Positions 41,609 through 51,962 of a stretch of DNA of 64,000 nucleotides are shown piece after piece. A program made the position numbers and the translations under genes. The notes below the pieces were generated by a model, which ran no database searches, was not told the DNA's origin, and saw only the letters and a list, made by a program, of their open reading frames with translations. This DNA comes from Cypionkella sp. (GTDB lineage Bacteria > Pseudomonadota > Alphaproteobacteria > Rhodobacterales > Rhodobacteraceae). The DNA lies in contig NZ_JAUSBA010000035.1 of the NCBI RefSeq assembly GCF_030652235.1, positions 23,614 through 87,613 on the forward strand, in the 5' to 3' direction. Position 1 is the stretch's first letter. Every line of letters starts with the position of its first letter.

Positions 41609-42016
41609 TTACTTGTTAGATGCTAGGTAGGCCGCGATGTCATCGCCACCCTTCGGTAGCTTGAAGGTCATCTTGGCCACGGCCTTTTCATCACCGCTTT
41701 GCTCTTTCAACCAAGCGGTCGGGTCAGTGACATAGGCAGCCACTGCGGCCTCATCCCAGACAAGGCTCTTGGCAGCGACGGCTTGCATCGCGTCCCCATA
41801 TTTGAAATCCGGATCGCTTCCGACAACGCGCCCGATGATGCCGAACAAGTTCGGTCCAGTCTTGCCGCCCTTTTGTAGAGCTGTTCCGTCCGGGGCGATA
41901 ATCGAGTGGCAGGCCTTGCAACGTTTGAAGATATCTTCGCCCTTCGCCGTATCGCCCTCTGCAAAAACAGGAGCGGCAAGCATCAATAGGCTGAGTGTCA
42001 TGATCGTGGTTTTCAT
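41609..42016 (-). CDS. Periplasmic monoheme cytochrome c (c550/c2 type)
   Basis: The 135-residue protein has a signal peptide (MKTTIMTLSLLMLAAPVFA), one CxxCH heme site (CKACH) and a Met ligand in AVAKMTFKLPKG, as in class I cytochromes c. The arrangement GPNLFGIIGRVVG is typical. It is the last gene of the nos operon direction and is a likely electron donor to NosZ. The start at 42016 has GGAG 6 bases upstream; an ATG three bases earlier is closer to it. Confidence 0.9.
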   Translation of the reverse strand: MKTTIMTLSLLMLAAPVFAEGDTAKGEDIFKRCKACHSIIAPDGTALQKGGKTGPNLFGIIGRVVGSDPDFKYGDAMQAVAAKSLVWDEAAVAAYVTDPTAWLKEQSGDEKAVAKMTFKLPKGGDDIAAYLASNK

Positions 42017-42065
42017 CATAGTCTCCGTTTGGTTTGATTGGTTGGATGCAGATGTGATGGTAGGA

Positions 42066-42977
42066 TTAAACAAGCGCCTCAATCCGGGCGTCTTGGAAGT
42101 TGGCAAGTGATGCCTGGATCGCAACCCTGTCGGGCATAAGACAGGCGGCGGTGGAAAGCGCATCTGCAAGGGCTGCAGAAGCGGCGCTGATAGAAACAGA
42201 ACTCCATATTGCGATAGAAGGTATTCCGTCGAGCGGACTAAGGATATGCCCCACGGTCCCATCTCGATCAAAGAAGGTCCCCAATGGCGATGAGGTCGCC
42301 AACGCGCGCGATACCAGGCTGACCTCGCCGCCGGTGGTCAGCTTGACAGGCCAACCCGCAGCGCCTGGCATTTGGCCAAGGGCGCGAAACTCTCCGGTAT
42401 TAATCAGAATATCGGTCAGGCCCTCTGCGGCCAACAAGTCCGCGACTTTGTCTGCGATGAAGCCCTGCGCCACGCCGTTGAGGGTCAATGCCATTCCGGC
42501 GGGGAGGATGACAGTATCGCTGTCATAGGCGATACGCGAAAAGTCGATCAGAGGTAACGTTGCTGCAATCTGTTCCTGCGCAGGAGCATGCCCTGCATCA
42601 AAGCTTGTGGCATAAAGCTGCCAAAGTGGTTGGATTGTTGGATCAAACAACCCCTGTGTTGCGGTATGAACGCGACCACATTGCGCCAAGCATTCCAAAA
42701 GCTCGAATGGCGGGGCTTGCAGCCTGCTTGTGAGGTTCAATTGCGAGAGGGTTGAGTCGGTTCGATAGAGGCTGAAAACACTTTCCAACCGATCAATTTC
42801 GGCCACGGCACGAGAAATGATGACATCAGCATCCGGGTGCTGCAGATAAATAGCCGCCTCCGCTCCTAAGGCCGTGCCATGCCATTGAGTTATTTCCACT
42901 GCGCGGGCGCGCGCAGGCAGCGGAAAGGCGGCAGCGGCAGATAAGGTCAAAAAGCGGCGGCGGTTCATTTTGGGCAT
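42066..42977 (-). CDS. nosX: NosX, ApbE-family flavin transferase
   Basis: The 303-residue protein has a Tat leader (MNRRRFLTLSAAAAF) and ApbE features: ALGAEAAIYL, GLFDPTIQPLW, TLNGVAQGFIADKVADLL, DILINTGEFRALG and the closing ISAASAALADALSTAACL. NosX-type ApbE attaches FMN to NosR. It follows nosL by one base and is needed for NosZ activity in vivo in related bacteria. The start at 42977 has GGAG 6 bases upstream. Confidence 0.9.
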   Translation of the reverse strand: MPKMNRRRFLTLSAAAAFPLPARARAVEITQWHGTALGAEAAIYLQHPDADVIISRAVAEIDRLESVFSLYRTDSTLSQLNLTSRLQAPPFELLECLAQCGRVHTATQGLFDPTIQPLWQLYATSFDAGHAPAQEQIAATLPLIDFSRIAYDSDTVILPAGMALTLNGVAQGFIADKVADLLAAEGLTDILINTGEFRALGQMPGAAGWPVKLTTGGEVSLVSRALATSSPLGTFFDRDGTVGHILSPLDGIPSIAIWSSVSISAASAALADALSTAACLMPDRVAIQASLANFQDARIEALV

Positions 42978-42978
42978 T

Positions 42979-43521
42979 TCAGTCTCCGGAGGTGTTGGAA
43001 AGCGCGTGCAGGCGGGCGGCAAAGTCGGTGTCGGCAGGAGTGGAACTGCTTGCGATTGAGGTTTCGGGTATCTGCGCGAGAGACATGACGTACCCGCCGT
43101 TCCGTGCGGCGAAGGCTTGGGCTTTCACCAAGTCACTGAACGGCACGAACTCGGGGGCATCCATGCCGCCCTTGGAGGAAGAGCCGACCACGAACATCGC
43201 CGTATCTGCTGCGATCCAGTTGGTCTCACCCGGATTGGCCCAACTGGTTGCTGCCCCCATGTCGCTGACATAGGTGGCCGTAACCGTGTCGGCCTGTTCA
43301 GGCATTTGCAGATAGGCCACCGCGTCGCTGACCTGACTGAAGAACAAAGGGGCGCCCGGATAATTGGCAAGGTGGATTTGCGCCTTGGGTCCTGGGTGTT
43401 CCAAAATGTTCATCTGACAGAAATAGCCAGTGGATTCAGCGTTCATCGCCACGGGCGATGGCATTGTTGTTTCGTCCTTGCAGGCGGTCAGCAGAAGAAG
43501 GCAAAACATCAGACGCTTCAT
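42979..43521 (-). CDS. nosL: NosL, copper-binding outer-membrane lipoprotein
   Basis: The 180-residue protein has a lipoprotein leader (MKRLMFCLLLLTACKDE, lipobox LTAC). The Cu(I)-binding core is GYFCQMNILEHPGPKAQIHL with Cys-x-Met, and MFVVGSSSKGGMDAPEFVPFSD follows. NosL delivers copper to the CuZ site of NosZ. Its start overlaps the nosY stop (ATGA). Confidence 0.92.
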   Translation of the reverse strand: MKRLMFCLLLLTACKDETTMPSPVAMNAESTGYFCQMNILEHPGPKAQIHLANYPGAPLFFSQVSDAVAYLQMPEQADTVTATYVSDMGAATSWANPGETNWIAADTAMFVVGSSSKGGMDAPEFVPFSDLVKAQAFAARNGGYVMSLAQIPETSIASSSTPADTDFAARLHALSNTSGD

Positions 43522-44339
43522 GGTGTCACCTTGCGAAAAGCTGCGATTGCGATGGCAAAGGCTGCGATTGGCCACAATAGGATGGACGTTAGGGAGGCCC
43601 AAACCGGGATAGTGTTTGCAGCCCCCGATACCCCTGCCGCAGCCGACGTGGCTTGCGATGCCGCAAGGTTGTATAGTCTGAATGCGTCGGCCGGATTTGC
43701 CAGCAACGCCGCAGGAAAGACCTTGGTTGTAAAGTATCCACCGTTGTCGGCGATAATGGCGGCCAGCAAGCCAAGGTCATACAGAACGATCAACCCAAGC
43801 CAAAGGCCAATTGCCAGACCTGCTGCCCCTGATGACCTGCGCGCCAACGCTGAAATCGCATAGCCGATCCCTAAAAAGGTTGCTCCGAGCAATACCGATG
43901 ACCACATCAGACGCCAGAGCGACGACAGACCCGCGACGGCATCCGCGTCGACTGCCAGGGCGGCGACCGCAGCAATCCCGTAACCGATAGCCACTGCTAA
44001 CGTCAAAATCGCCAGATGCGCCAGAAGTTTGCCAAGCAATAGTTCGGGTCGCGACGCCGGATAGGTCAGCAGCAGTGGTAAAGTTCCACGTTCCACTTCG
44101 CCAGCGATAGCGTCAAAGGACATCAACAGCGCGACCAGTGGCACCAGATAGACCGCAAGGCTGGTCAGACTGGCGACCACGACCGACAAACGGTCCGCGC
44201 CAATGGTTCCGACGGCAGACGACCCTGCGGCAGATAGCACCAGCGCAAACAGCGCCATCATCGCGATGGACATGGCAACCCAGCGGTTGCGTAGAGCGAT
44301 CCGGAACTCGGTCTCGGCTGTGGCCGTGATGCGCGTCAT
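43518..44339 (-). CDS. nosY: NosY, ABC permease
   Basis: The 273-residue six-helix protein has the NosY pattern, EFRIALRNRWVAMSIAMMALFAL, the coupling segment GEVERGTLPLLLTYPASRPELLLGKLLAHLAILT and AISALARRSSGAAGLAIGLWLGLIV. With NosF and NosD it forms the complex that builds the sulfide-bridged CuZ cluster. It overlaps nosF by four bases. Confidence 0.93.
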   Translation of the reverse strand: MTRITATAETEFRIALRNRWVAMSIAMMALFALVLSAAGSSAVGTIGADRLSVVVASLTSLAVYLVPLVALLMSFDAIAGEVERGTLPLLLTYPASRPELLLGKLLAHLAILTLAVAIGYGIAAVAALAVDADAVAGLSSLWRLMWSSVLLGATFLGIGYAISALARRSSGAAGLAIGLWLGLIVLYDLGLLAAIIADNGGYFTTKVFPAALLANPADAFRLYNLAASQATSAAAGVSGAANTIPVWASLTSILLWPIAAFAIAIAAFRKVTP

Positions 44340-45232
44340 TGCCCGGCCCTCTTGCTGAATCGGCCATAGATGTCTTCCAGAGTGGGCGGCTGCACATCAA
44401 TGTCGGCGATCCTTTCACCGAGGTCCGAAATCCGTGCCAGAAGCCTCAGCTTTTGGTCTTGTTGGCAGGAAAGCGTCAGAGTGCCACCCGAAGCAATTGC
44501 TTCTGGCAAAGCCAGCACGACCTCGGCCATCGCTCCCTGCCGCGGAGATACGTGAAATGTGATTGGAAGCGCCGCCATGCGTCGCAGGTCCGCCAGACTA
44601 CCTTCGGCCACCAGATGACCGCCTGACAGGATCAAAATGCGATCGGTCCGGGCCTCAACTTCGGTCAGCGCGTGGGATGAAAGGAGGATCGAGGCACCAT
44701 CGGCCGCCAATCCATCCAGCAGTTCGTAAAAGTCACGGCGCGACACAGGGTCAAGGCCGCTTGTCGGTTCATCCAAGACCAAAAGGCGGGGTTTGCCGAT
44801 CAGGGTTTGCGCCAACCCGACCCGCTGACGCATGCCTTTGGAATAGGTGCCGATCCGGCGAGTGGCTGCTTGACCAAGGCCAACACGCTGCAAAAGATCC
44901 ATCGCAAGCGAAGGGCTTTCTCCACGCAAGGACAGGTAATGGCGGATTTGCTCCAGCCCGGTCAACGCCGGGTGGAAGGCGGCATTTTCGGGCAGATAAG
45001 CCACATGGCGACGTGCCTCAGCCGTGCCTGGTGCTGCACCTGCCACTTGCAAGTCGCCAGAATCAAAGGGGATCAAGCCCAGAATAATCTTCATCATCGT
45101 CGATTTGCCCGCACCATTGTGTCCAAGCAAAGCCACCCGTTCGCCGGGGGCAACGGTCACAGAAACCTCGGAGAGCGCACGCTGCGCCCCGTAAGTTTTA
45201 GTCAGACATTGAAGGGACAGTGTCGGTGTCAT
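44336..45232 (-). CDS. nosF: NosF, ABC ATPase
   Basis: The 298-residue ATPase has Walker A GHNGAGKST, signature YSKGMRQRVGLAQTL, Walker B LVLDEPTSGLDP and H-loop SSHALTE. It energises NosDFY in NosZ maturation. Its start lies inside nosD, overlapping the nosD end by 35 bases. Confidence 0.93.
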   Translation of the reverse strand: MTPTLSLQCLTKTYGAQRALSEVSVTVAPGERVALLGHNGAGKSTMMKIILGLIPFDSGDLQVAGAAPGTAEARRHVAYLPENAAFHPALTGLEQIRHYLSLRGESPSLAMDLLQRVGLGQAATRRIGTYSKGMRQRVGLAQTLIGKPRLLVLDEPTSGLDPVSRRDFYELLDGLAADGASILLSSHALTEVEARTDRILILSGGHLVAEGSLADLRRMAALPITFHVSPRQGAMAEVVLALPEAIASGGTLTLSCQQDQKLRLLARISDLGERIADIDVQPPTLEDIYGRFSKRAGQ

Positions 45233-46523
45233 GAGTTAAGTCTTTCAGCCAGCGATCGCCCACAAGGGCCTCCATCGCGGCAATATTGGCGGGAATATCA
45301 AAAGTCGGCGCAGTCATCAGAGGGTGGCTGTCAACAACCCCTCCGGGCAGCGTTGCGGGAAAAGAAGACTGACTCCAGCGGATCAGTTGCACCGCAGGCG
45401 AGCCGATCAAGAGCGAAGCCGCAGGCTGCGACCACAGGATGCTGTCCATTAGGTCATTGGGGCGAAACGGGTTGTCGGCAATTCCATCGCCATTCAAATC
45501 AAACAGCGCGTGATCCGACCAAAAATTGCCCCGGCCTTCAAAACTCCATTCGATATGCCGGGAACCCACATATTTCACCTGATTACGGTTTCCGACAAAT
45601 CCGTTGCCCGTAACGGCATTGCCTTCGGAGCCTGCAGTAAAGTGGATTCCGATGCCACAGCCTTCAAACCGATTGCCGACAAAGAGATTTTTGTTGGCAT
45701 TGTAGAGGAAGGTGCATTTTGCAGCTCCCCGCACCAGATTTTCCGAGAAGTCTGAGCGATTGGACGCATTTATCATCAAGCCATGATCGCGGTCGCGAAG
45801 CGAGAAATTGTTGACGATCTTGACCCGGTCAGAGGACATGATCGCATAGCCAAGGTGGTTGCCAATTGAGATATTGCCCGACACCTCAGAGTCCGTAGTG
45901 TACATGTAGTGAACAGCAAAGCGCAGATCGCGAAACAGGTTGTCGCGGTAGATGTCATCGCTGGAGGCGTTCGAAAAGATGCCATCGCGGCCATAACGGA
46001 TGTCGTTGCGTTCGACGATCAGGCCGGGGGCCCGCCAGACGTAGATGCCGTTGCCACGTTCGTTCATCCGGAGGAGTTGCAGGCCCTCGATGACATTGTC
46101 CCGAACCACGCAGTCCACACAGCCATGAACGTCAATGCCGTGCATGTTGTCAGTGAAGTGGTTGTCCTCGACGATATTGCGATCAGCGCCTTTCACGATC
46201 TTGACGCCTGAATCGATATCCTGATTCTTGCGACCGGAATGGGTGATCTGTAACCCTTTCAAGGTAATATCATCACCGGTCAATGTCACAACCGAACCTA
46301 GGCCTTGGCCGTCAAGAATGGCCCCTGGCTCGCCTGCTATGGTCATGGGGCGATCAATCACAAACGGGCCGGGGTAAATGCCAGCTGAGAGCAGCAGCGC
46401 ATCGCCGGATTTTGCTCCGGCGATGGCAGTTTGCAGAGCGCCTGCCCCCGGTGCCACATGCACCTCATCCGCCAGCGCAGGAAGCGCCAGCAGAATAAGA
46501 ATAAGGCTCAGGGACAGGCGCAT
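45198..46523 (-). CDS. nosD: NosD, periplasmic CuZ assembly protein
   Basis: The 441-residue protein has a signal peptide (MRLSLSLILILLALPALA) and a right-handed beta-helix of repeated N-x-(I/V) turns: GDDITLKGLQITHSG, DNHFTDNMHGIDVHG, RYGRDGIFSNASS and GNISIGNHLGYAIM. It is the carbohydrate-binding/CASH type that binds NosY in CuZ assembly. It is 3 bases after nosZ. Confidence 0.93.
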   Translation of the reverse strand: MRLSLSLILILLALPALADEVHVAPGAGALQTAIAGAKSGDALLLSAGIYPGPFVIDRPMTIAGEPGAILDGQGLGSVVTLTGDDITLKGLQITHSGRKNQDIDSGVKIVKGADRNIVEDNHFTDNMHGIDVHGCVDCVVRDNVIEGLQLLRMNERGNGIYVWRAPGLIVERNDIRYGRDGIFSNASSDDIYRDNLFRDLRFAVHYMYTTDSEVSGNISIGNHLGYAIMSSDRVKIVNNFSLRDRDHGLMINASNRSDFSENLVRGAAKCTFLYNANKNLFVGNRFEGCGIGIHFTAGSEGNAVTGNGFVGNRNQVKYVGSRHIEWSFEGRGNFWSDHALFDLNGDGIADNPFRPNDLMDSILWSQPAASLLIGSPAVQLIRWSQSSFPATLPGGVVDSHPLMTAPTFDIPANIAAMEALVGDRWLKDLTHDTDTVPSMSD

Positions 46524-46526
46524 GGA

Positions 46527-48470
46527 TCAGGCCTTCTTCGGCTCAACGAACATCCGCCCGCGCATTTCCATGTGCAAAGCATGGCAGAACCACTGGCAAT
46601 AGTACCAGTAGACGCCCGCGTTGGCGGCCACAAAGGTCACCGAAGACGTTGCCTGCGGCCCGATTTCCATCGCCACGCCATGGTTGCCCATGGTGAAGCC
46701 GTGGGTAAGGTCGTCGATGTCGTCAAGGTTCGTGATGATCACTGTAACTTCATCGCCCTCGGTAACGGTGAAGCTTTCGATCGCAAAGGCCGGCGCTTGA
46801 CTGGACATATAGACCCGCACCTTGTTGCCGTCGCGGATTACGGTGTCCATATAGTCGTCGATGTCGACACCATCGGCTTCGGCCTGTTTGCGGGTTTCGG
46901 CCCACATTGGGTCTTTGCGGTTCCAGACCGACAGCGGATTGACGCGCGACGCCAGCACAGAAATCGCGTCATGCGGCTCTGCAAAGTTTGGACCATCGTG
47001 CAACAGCACCATTTTGTCGCCTGAAATGTCGATCAGCTGATCATTTTCGGGCTTAAGCGGGCCAACGTTTAGGAAGCGATCTTTGGAGAATTTGCAGAGG
47101 CAAACCATATATCGGCCATCGGCCTCTAGGGTTTCGCCCATGGTGGTCTTCAAATGACCCGGCTGATATTGCACATCGATCTTGTCCTTGATCGGATTTA
47201 CAGATGCCCCGCCATAGGCTGCGATGGCGTCTTCGATGTTCCACTTCACCACTTGGCTGTCTAGGAACAGCGTGGTGTAGGCGTTCCCCCGACCATCAAA
47301 AGCAGTGTGCAGCGGACCGAGGCCGAGTTCGGGTTCGGCAACCACGACAGAACGCGGATCGATATCCGATGTGAACAAAGCGTCCATCTTGGTCACATCG
47401 AACACTGTTACTGTTGGCGACAGTTTGCCGTTGATGCAGAGATGCTTCTTGTCCGGCGCCATGTTGCAGCCATGCGGATTGTTGGCGACTGGGATGTAAC
47501 GGGTGTAGTTTTTATTTGAGCCTTTGCGCCCGTCGATGATCTTACAGCCATTGAGCTCTTGGTAATCCCCAGCGGCGATGCCTTTTTCGATTTCAGCAAT
47601 ATTAAAAACGACAACGTGGTCCATTTCGGCTTCGGTCATATCGGCAAGGTTGGTGCCCATTTCCGAGTTATAGCTGGTCGAGAACGCCCATTTTCCCTCA
47701 TAGTCGCTATCGGTGTTGTCCAGGTTGCCCGAAACCATCACCTGCCACGCCACACGCATTGTCGCGGTGTCAACTGCGGTAAAGATGTTGGTGTAGGTCG
47801 ATACATCAGTCATCGTCGAGCCGTCGTTGATCAGAGGTGCCTCGTCTTCGCCGTTGCAGAACAGGTAGTCCGAGTGCGGCCACTTTTGCGGGCGCATGCC
47901 GTGAATGGCCTTGGCGTTCGGAATCTCGAGGATCTTGTCGCATTTCATCACGTCGCACCGCACACGGGCGACGCGGGTGTTGGCCTTATCGTTCATGAAC
48001 AGATATTCACCATCGTATTTGCCCTCGGTGTAGGACATATGGACGTGATGCAAATCGCCGTTGTCATGTTGGGTTTTGCCATTGGCAGCAAGCTGCTTTT
48101 TCGTTTTTTCGGTCATTGTTTCTTGAATGATCCGACGGGATTCATTGGTCTGTCCCCAACCAGTTGCCGAGCAACGGTTGAACACTGGAACCCGCATCAA
48201 TTCGCGCATCGAAGGCAAACCTAAGATACGCATCTCGCCAGTCTGACCGGAGGACCAAAACCCGTAGTATTCGTCAAGCTGGCCGGGCTCGATCTGCGCG
48301 TGAGTTGCCTGTGCTGCCGCTGAAGTTGCGGTGACGCTGGCCAATCCGGTTGCACCTGCTGCCACCATCGACAGTCGCGGCAACCCGACGGTGCCAAGCA
48401 TGGCCGCCCCTGACGCGGTTGCGCCAAATAGGTCTCTACGGCTAATTCCTGTCTTTACGGTATCAGACAT
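46527..48470 (-). CDS. nosZ: NosZ, nitrous oxide reductase (clade I, Tat-exported)
   Basis: The 647-residue enzyme has a Tat leader ([16 protein letters not shown]), so it belongs to the typical clade I group. CuZ ligands are in [37 protein letters not shown] and FAEPHDAI, and the CuA domain ends with [15 protein letters not shown] (Cx3Cx3H). It reduces N2O to N2 in the periplasm. The start overlaps nosR by 8 bases. It needs the nearby NosDFYL and copper chaperones. Confidence 0.97.
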   Translation of the reverse strand: MSDTVKTGISRRDLFGATASGAAMLGTVGLPRLSMVAAGATGLASVTATSAAAQATHAQIEPGQLDEYYGFWSSGQTGEMRILGLPSMRELMRVPVFNRCSATGWGQTNESRRIIQETMTEKTKKQLAANGKTQHDNGDLHHVHMSYTEGKYDGEYLFMNDKANTRVARVRCDVMKCDKILEIPNAKAIHGMRPQKWPHSDYLFCNGEDEAPLINDGSTMTDVSTYTNIFTAVDTATMRVAWQVMVSGNLDNTDSDYEGKWAFSTSYNSEMGTNLADMTEAEMDHVVVFNIAEIEKGIAAGDYQELNGCKIIDGRKGSNKNYTRYIPVANNPHGCNMAPDKKHLCINGKLSPTVTVFDVTKMDALFTSDIDPRSVVVAEPELGLGPLHTAFDGRGNAYTTLFLDSQVVKWNIEDAIAAYGGASVNPIKDKIDVQYQPGHLKTTMGETLEADGRYMVCLCKFSKDRFLNVGPLKPENDQLIDISGDKMVLLHDGPNFAEPHDAISVLASRVNPLSVWNRKDPMWAETRKQAEADGVDIDDYMDTVIRDGNKVRVYMSSQAPAFAIESFTVTEGDEVTVIITNLDDIDDLTHGFTMGNHGVAMEIGPQATSSVTFVAANAGVYWYYCQWFCHALHMEMRGRMFVEPKKA

Positions 48471-50664
48471 TTTTCGGTCCTTTCACATTTGGGTGGTTTA
48501 TAAGTTCGGCGGGCATACGGATCGGCCCGTCAGGACTACCCACCGCCGCACGCCGTTTGACTTGGCGAATGACGACAGGGCATTTGGTTTTGCTTTGGTA
48601 AAGCACCTGACAATTCAAGCAGTTGACACATTCGTTCGGGTTGATCTCACCTGTCGGGTGGATCGCCTGAACCATGCATTCGTTGGCGCAGGTCTGGCAC
48701 GGGGTGCCGCATTCCTTGTAGCGCTTGAGCCAGTCGAACATCCGCAGCCGCGCCGGAATCGCCAGTGCAGCGCCAAGTGGGCAGAGATAACGGCAGTAGA
48801 ACCGTTCAACAAAAAGCCCGGCGACAAGCAGTGCAGCGACATAGGCCACAAAGGGCCAGGCACGTACGAACTTCAACACAATCGCCGTTTTGAAAGGCTC
48901 AATCTCGGCGTAGTGTTCCGCTTGCTCGATCGACATCAACGACACGCCAAACAAACCGAGGAAGATCATGTATTTCAGCGGCCAAAGGCGTTCGTGCAGG
49001 CCCCAAGGCAGGGTCCATTGCGGGATGTGCAGGGCGCGCGCGATCTTGTTGGTCAATTCTTGCAGGGCGCCAAAGGGACAAAGCCAGCCGCAATAGGCTC
49101 CACGCCCCCAAAACAGGAGCGCCGCCGCGACCGAGAACCACAGGATAAAGGTTAGCGGGTCCAGCAGAAACGCTTGCCAACTAAATCCACTGACAAGCGC
49201 CCCGAACAGCGCCATCAGATTGACCACGGAAAGCTGCGCATTGGCATACCAGCCCAGAAACACCAGTGTCACAGTCAGAAAGCCGATGCGGAACCAGAAG
49301 AACGCGCGGGCATTGCGGGTGGCGATGCTTTGAAAGAAGAACACCAGCGTCAGGACTGCCAGCATGGCGACCAAAACGGTGATTTCGACGGTCTTGTCGC
49401 GCCAGATTTTCTGCCACAGTGCCGTTTGCGCGGCGCTCTCGTCACCGGTGTCAGCGGATGTCGGCTCGTCCTCCGCCTCGGTGGCAAGACTGCGCAAATA
49501 CTGCGACGGCAATTGGTAGGCCAGATCAAAGGTGGTGAAAACTTTCTCAATCGGGCCAACTGACCGCTGCACCAAAAGCTGAATGCGGAAAGGTTTGGTG
49601 GCATCGAAACCGCTTTCGGCCGGAATGCGGAACAGGTCTTTTTCGGTGAAATCTGGCGCACCGTTTGCCGTGATCGCGCCGAGACGTTTGTGGTCGCGGT
49701 CGTGGAACCGAACCGAAAGATCATCTTGCACCAAAACGATGCGATCAAAGATCCCGCCGCGAACATAGCCCGATCCCTTGAATGAAAACAGACCCTTGCC
49801 CGCAATCATTAGTGCCTGATCACCAGGCTTCAGCCATGTGGTCAGGTTGGCCCGGTCGTTTTCGCCTATCAATGCCTGACCGATTGCCGGAACCGAAACC
49901 AAGGCGGTCTGCATTTCAATGAAGATACTGTCAGGGGCGGCGGTTTCAGGCCGTGCGATGGCACGCGGGTCTCCCAGCGCGACAAATGCCTCGTTGATCT
50001 GGCCGACGTCCAAAGACAACCGCCGCAGCGTGCCGTCACCTTCCAACGTCCCCCAGTCAGTGGCGGCGTGGGCGTCCGGGTTGATTTCAACGGTAGGGCC
50101 AAGCATCACTTCTGGTGAAAGGCCGCCCAACCCCAAAGCACGGGCAACTTTCAGACCCGAGCGCAGGATCGAGTCATCAAGCACCATAACGGTGACCGTC
50201 GCGCCCGAGATAATGTTAAGATCATGCTTGCCGCCCGATTTCGCCTCGGCCACGAGATCCATACCAATATAGCCAGCCGCCAACGCCTTGACCTTGGCGT
50301 CAGGAATACCAATCAGCACAATCGGTTCAGAATGTTTCACCAGCTTTACGCCAGTGACAACGCCTGCCAAGTCGACCGCGACCATGGTGTGAATCGGCTT
50401 GCCGGAATATCCCGTCGTGCCTACGAAATCCGAGGTTATAAAGGCCCAGCCAATCTGCTGCTGATTTTTCAGGACCTGGACGACGGCCAAGTCGCTGCGT
50501 GTCTCGCCAAACGCGTCGGCCCCTTCAACCAGATCGGCAGCCTTCACCTCTGGCAAATACTTTGCCAGCACCGTTTCGGCATGAGTCGGCGCAACAAGCC
50601 CGCACAGCAGGCATAAAAACAGAGCAATTTCTTTCAGACGAAGGCTTAGACAGGACAACAACAT
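48463..50664 (-). CDS. nosR: NosR, membrane flavo-iron-sulfur electron donor
   Basis: The 733-residue protein has a signal leader, a periplasmic FMN domain with ISGATVTVM (FMN attached to Thr), about five helices, cytoplasmic CxxxCP motifs ([22 protein letters not shown]) and two 4Fe-4S motifs ([28 protein letters not shown]). It passes electrons to NosZ. The small protein gene starts 3 bases upstream and probably precedes it in the operon. Confidence 0.95.
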   Translation of the reverse strand: MLLSCLSLRLKEIALFLCLLCGLVAPTHAETVLAKYLPEVKAADLVEGADAFGETRSDLAVVQVLKNQQQIGWAFITSDFVGTTGYSGKPIHTMVAVDLAGVVTGVKLVKHSEPIVLIGIPDAKVKALAAGYIGMDLVAEAKSGGKHDLNIISGATVTVMVLDDSILRSGLKVARALGLGGLSPEVMLGPTVEINPDAHAATDWGTLEGDGTLRRLSLDVGQINEAFVALGDPRAIARPETAAPDSIFIEMQTALVSVPAIGQALIGENDRANLTTWLKPGDQALMIAGKGLFSFKGSGYVRGGIFDRIVLVQDDLSVRFHDRDHKRLGAITANGAPDFTEKDLFRIPAESGFDATKPFRIQLLVQRSVGPIEKVFTTFDLAYQLPSQYLRSLATEAEDEPTSADTGDESAAQTALWQKIWRDKTVEITVLVAMLAVLTLVFFFQSIATRNARAFFWFRIGFLTVTLVFLGWYANAQLSVVNLMALFGALVSGFSWQAFLLDPLTFILWFSVAAALLFWGRGAYCGWLCPFGALQELTNKIARALHIPQWTLPWGLHERLWPLKYMIFLGLFGVSLMSIEQAEHYAEIEPFKTAIVLKFVRAWPFVAYVAALLVAGLFVERFYCRYLCPLGAALAIPARLRMFDWLKRYKECGTPCQTCANECMVQAIHPTGEINPNECVNCLNCQVLYQSKTKCPVVIRQVKRRAAVGSPDGPIRMPAELINHPNVKGPKNV

Positions 50665-50667
50665 GGA

Positions 50668-51048
50668 TTACAAACCTTTCGGGGGCGCACGGGGCTGTTG
50701 AAGCCCTTCCAATGGGAGAAGGTCGAAACGCACGCGCAGGGACTGCGCTTCAATGGTGCGAGATTGTTCGTCTGATGCGGTGACAGCAGAACTTCCGAAC
50801 GCAAGAGCCATCGCCAATCGCCAGTCAGGGCATTTCGCGCATTGGTCTTTGAGCTTGGACGGAACGGGCTCTCCATTCGCATTCAGCATGACAGTCTCGA
50901 CTTGGCCATCGGCACAAATGACAAGTTCTGTTGTCGTCGCGGCTTCCAGCGCCATCGTCAGTCGTGCTGTAGCCACGTTGCCACCGGAAATGACCAAGGT
51001 CAGTCCAAGCGTCAAACAGATCAGAAGGTTGGTTAGTGTGCGGTCCAT
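50668..51048 (-). CDS. DUF2946-like small protein at the head of the nos operon
   Basis: The 126-residue protein has an N-terminal hydrophobic helix (LTNLLICLTLGLTLVISG) and a Cys pattern ELVICADGQVETVML, then DQCAKCPDWRLAM. C-x..CxxC pairs near the middle are typical of DUF2946-like copper-associated proteins, but the match is not firm. Its stop is 3 bases before nosR, and an FNR-type box lies 35 bases upstream of its start, so it is the first gene of the nos transcript. Confidence 0.6.
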   Translation of the reverse strand: MDRTLTNLLICLTLGLTLVISGGNVATARLTMALEAATTTELVICADGQVETVMLNANGEPVPSKLKDQCAKCPDWRLAMALAFGSSAVTASDEQSRTIEAQSLRVRFDLLPLEGLQQPRAPPKGL

Positions 51049-51082
51049 GGCTCCTATTTGCCAGATAGGAGTCAGCCCAGCC

Positions 51083-51096
51083 TTGATTTAGGTCAA
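51083..51096. promoter_or_regulatory. FNR/NnrR-type box for the nos operon
   Basis: TTGATTTAGGTCAA matches TTGAT-N4-(A/G)TCAA, the site of FNR/CRP-family regulators such as FnrP or NnrR. It lies between the divergent nos operon (start 51048) and Rrf2 gene (start 51217), which fits oxygen- or NO-controlled nos expression. Confidence 0.8.
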
Positions 51097-51216
51097 ATGA
51101 AATATCCTTTTAAGACTGTATCAACTGCGGCACATGGTCTCTGTCGGTTTCCAACCATTTCCAAAGCACGCAAGATGGAAGAAACTGTCGGGAAATTGTC
51201 ACAATGGATCCCTCGG

Positions 51217-51651
51217 ATGCACTTGACCAAATTCAGCGATTACGCCCTTCGGGTGCTGATGCTTGCTGCAGCTCATGAAGACCAACGCGTCACGATCGAG
51301 GAAACGGCGGCAACCTTTGGCATTTCGCACGGACATCTGAAGAAGGTTGTCATGGCAATGACGCGGGCAGGCTATCTGCACGGCATAAAGGGGCGCAACG
51401 GAGGCTATACCTTGGCGTGCAACCCGAAAGAGATCAACTTGGGTGAGGTCCTTCGGATCACCGAGACGGATTTCACCATGTTCGAGTGCGTTCAGGATGG
51501 GCAGCCCTGCCCAATCCTCGGCCCCTGTTGCCTGCCTTCTGTGGGGCGCAAAGCGGCGATGGCATTCCTAAACGTATTTGATCAGGTTAGTTTGGCGGAT
51601 GTAGCAATTCCCAGTTCTGCATTTTCTTTCATCAATACCTCCAGAGGTTGA
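51217..51651 (+). CDS. Rrf2-family iron-sulfur regulator
   Basis: The 144-residue protein has the Rrf2 winged helix (MHLTKFSDYALRVLMLAAAH, GISHGHLKKVVMAMTRAGYLHGIKGRNGGYTL) and three Cys in FECVQDGQPCPILGPCCLP, the place of NsrR/IscR cluster ligands. It is divergent from nos genes, which makes a role in NO or nitrous oxide response likely. A second member, closer to canonical NsrR, is at 56621. The start at 51217 is preferred because it opens the conserved domain. Confidence 0.85.
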   Translation: MHLTKFSDYALRVLMLAAAHEDQRVTIEETAATFGISHGHLKKVVMAMTRAGYLHGIKGRNGGYTLACNPKEINLGEVLRITETDFTMFECVQDGQPCPILGPCCLPSVGRKAAMAFLNVFDQVSLADVAIPSSAFSFINTSRG

Positions 51652-51962
51652 AATATTGAGGACGTGCTCGGTCGGCAAGCATAACAATTAGCGGGCTGTT
51701 GAAGCTTCAATCCTCCAGTCCAGCGTTCGGGGAATCGACGCAAAAAACCGCTTTGCTCGAACACCGTCAAGCGGGCTCAAGCAAAGCAGATATCCAAAAT
51801 TTGCCTGTTGCCCAGGCGAACCCATTTCAGGGCACCGGCCCGTTACAATCGTTGGGCACTGAACAGCGCCGCAGGGCAGTTTGCCTATAACAGTCGTTGA
51901 CGATGTTGATGAATGCCCTCTCTGCCGCGCATCTCACCGAATGGCGGCGCTTGCGTCCTTTG
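51652..51962. other. Intergenic region, nothing recognised
   Basis: The 311 bases between the Rrf2 gene and the ccoS end contain only short frames without motifs. No clear terminator was found for either convergent gene. Confidence 0.5.
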
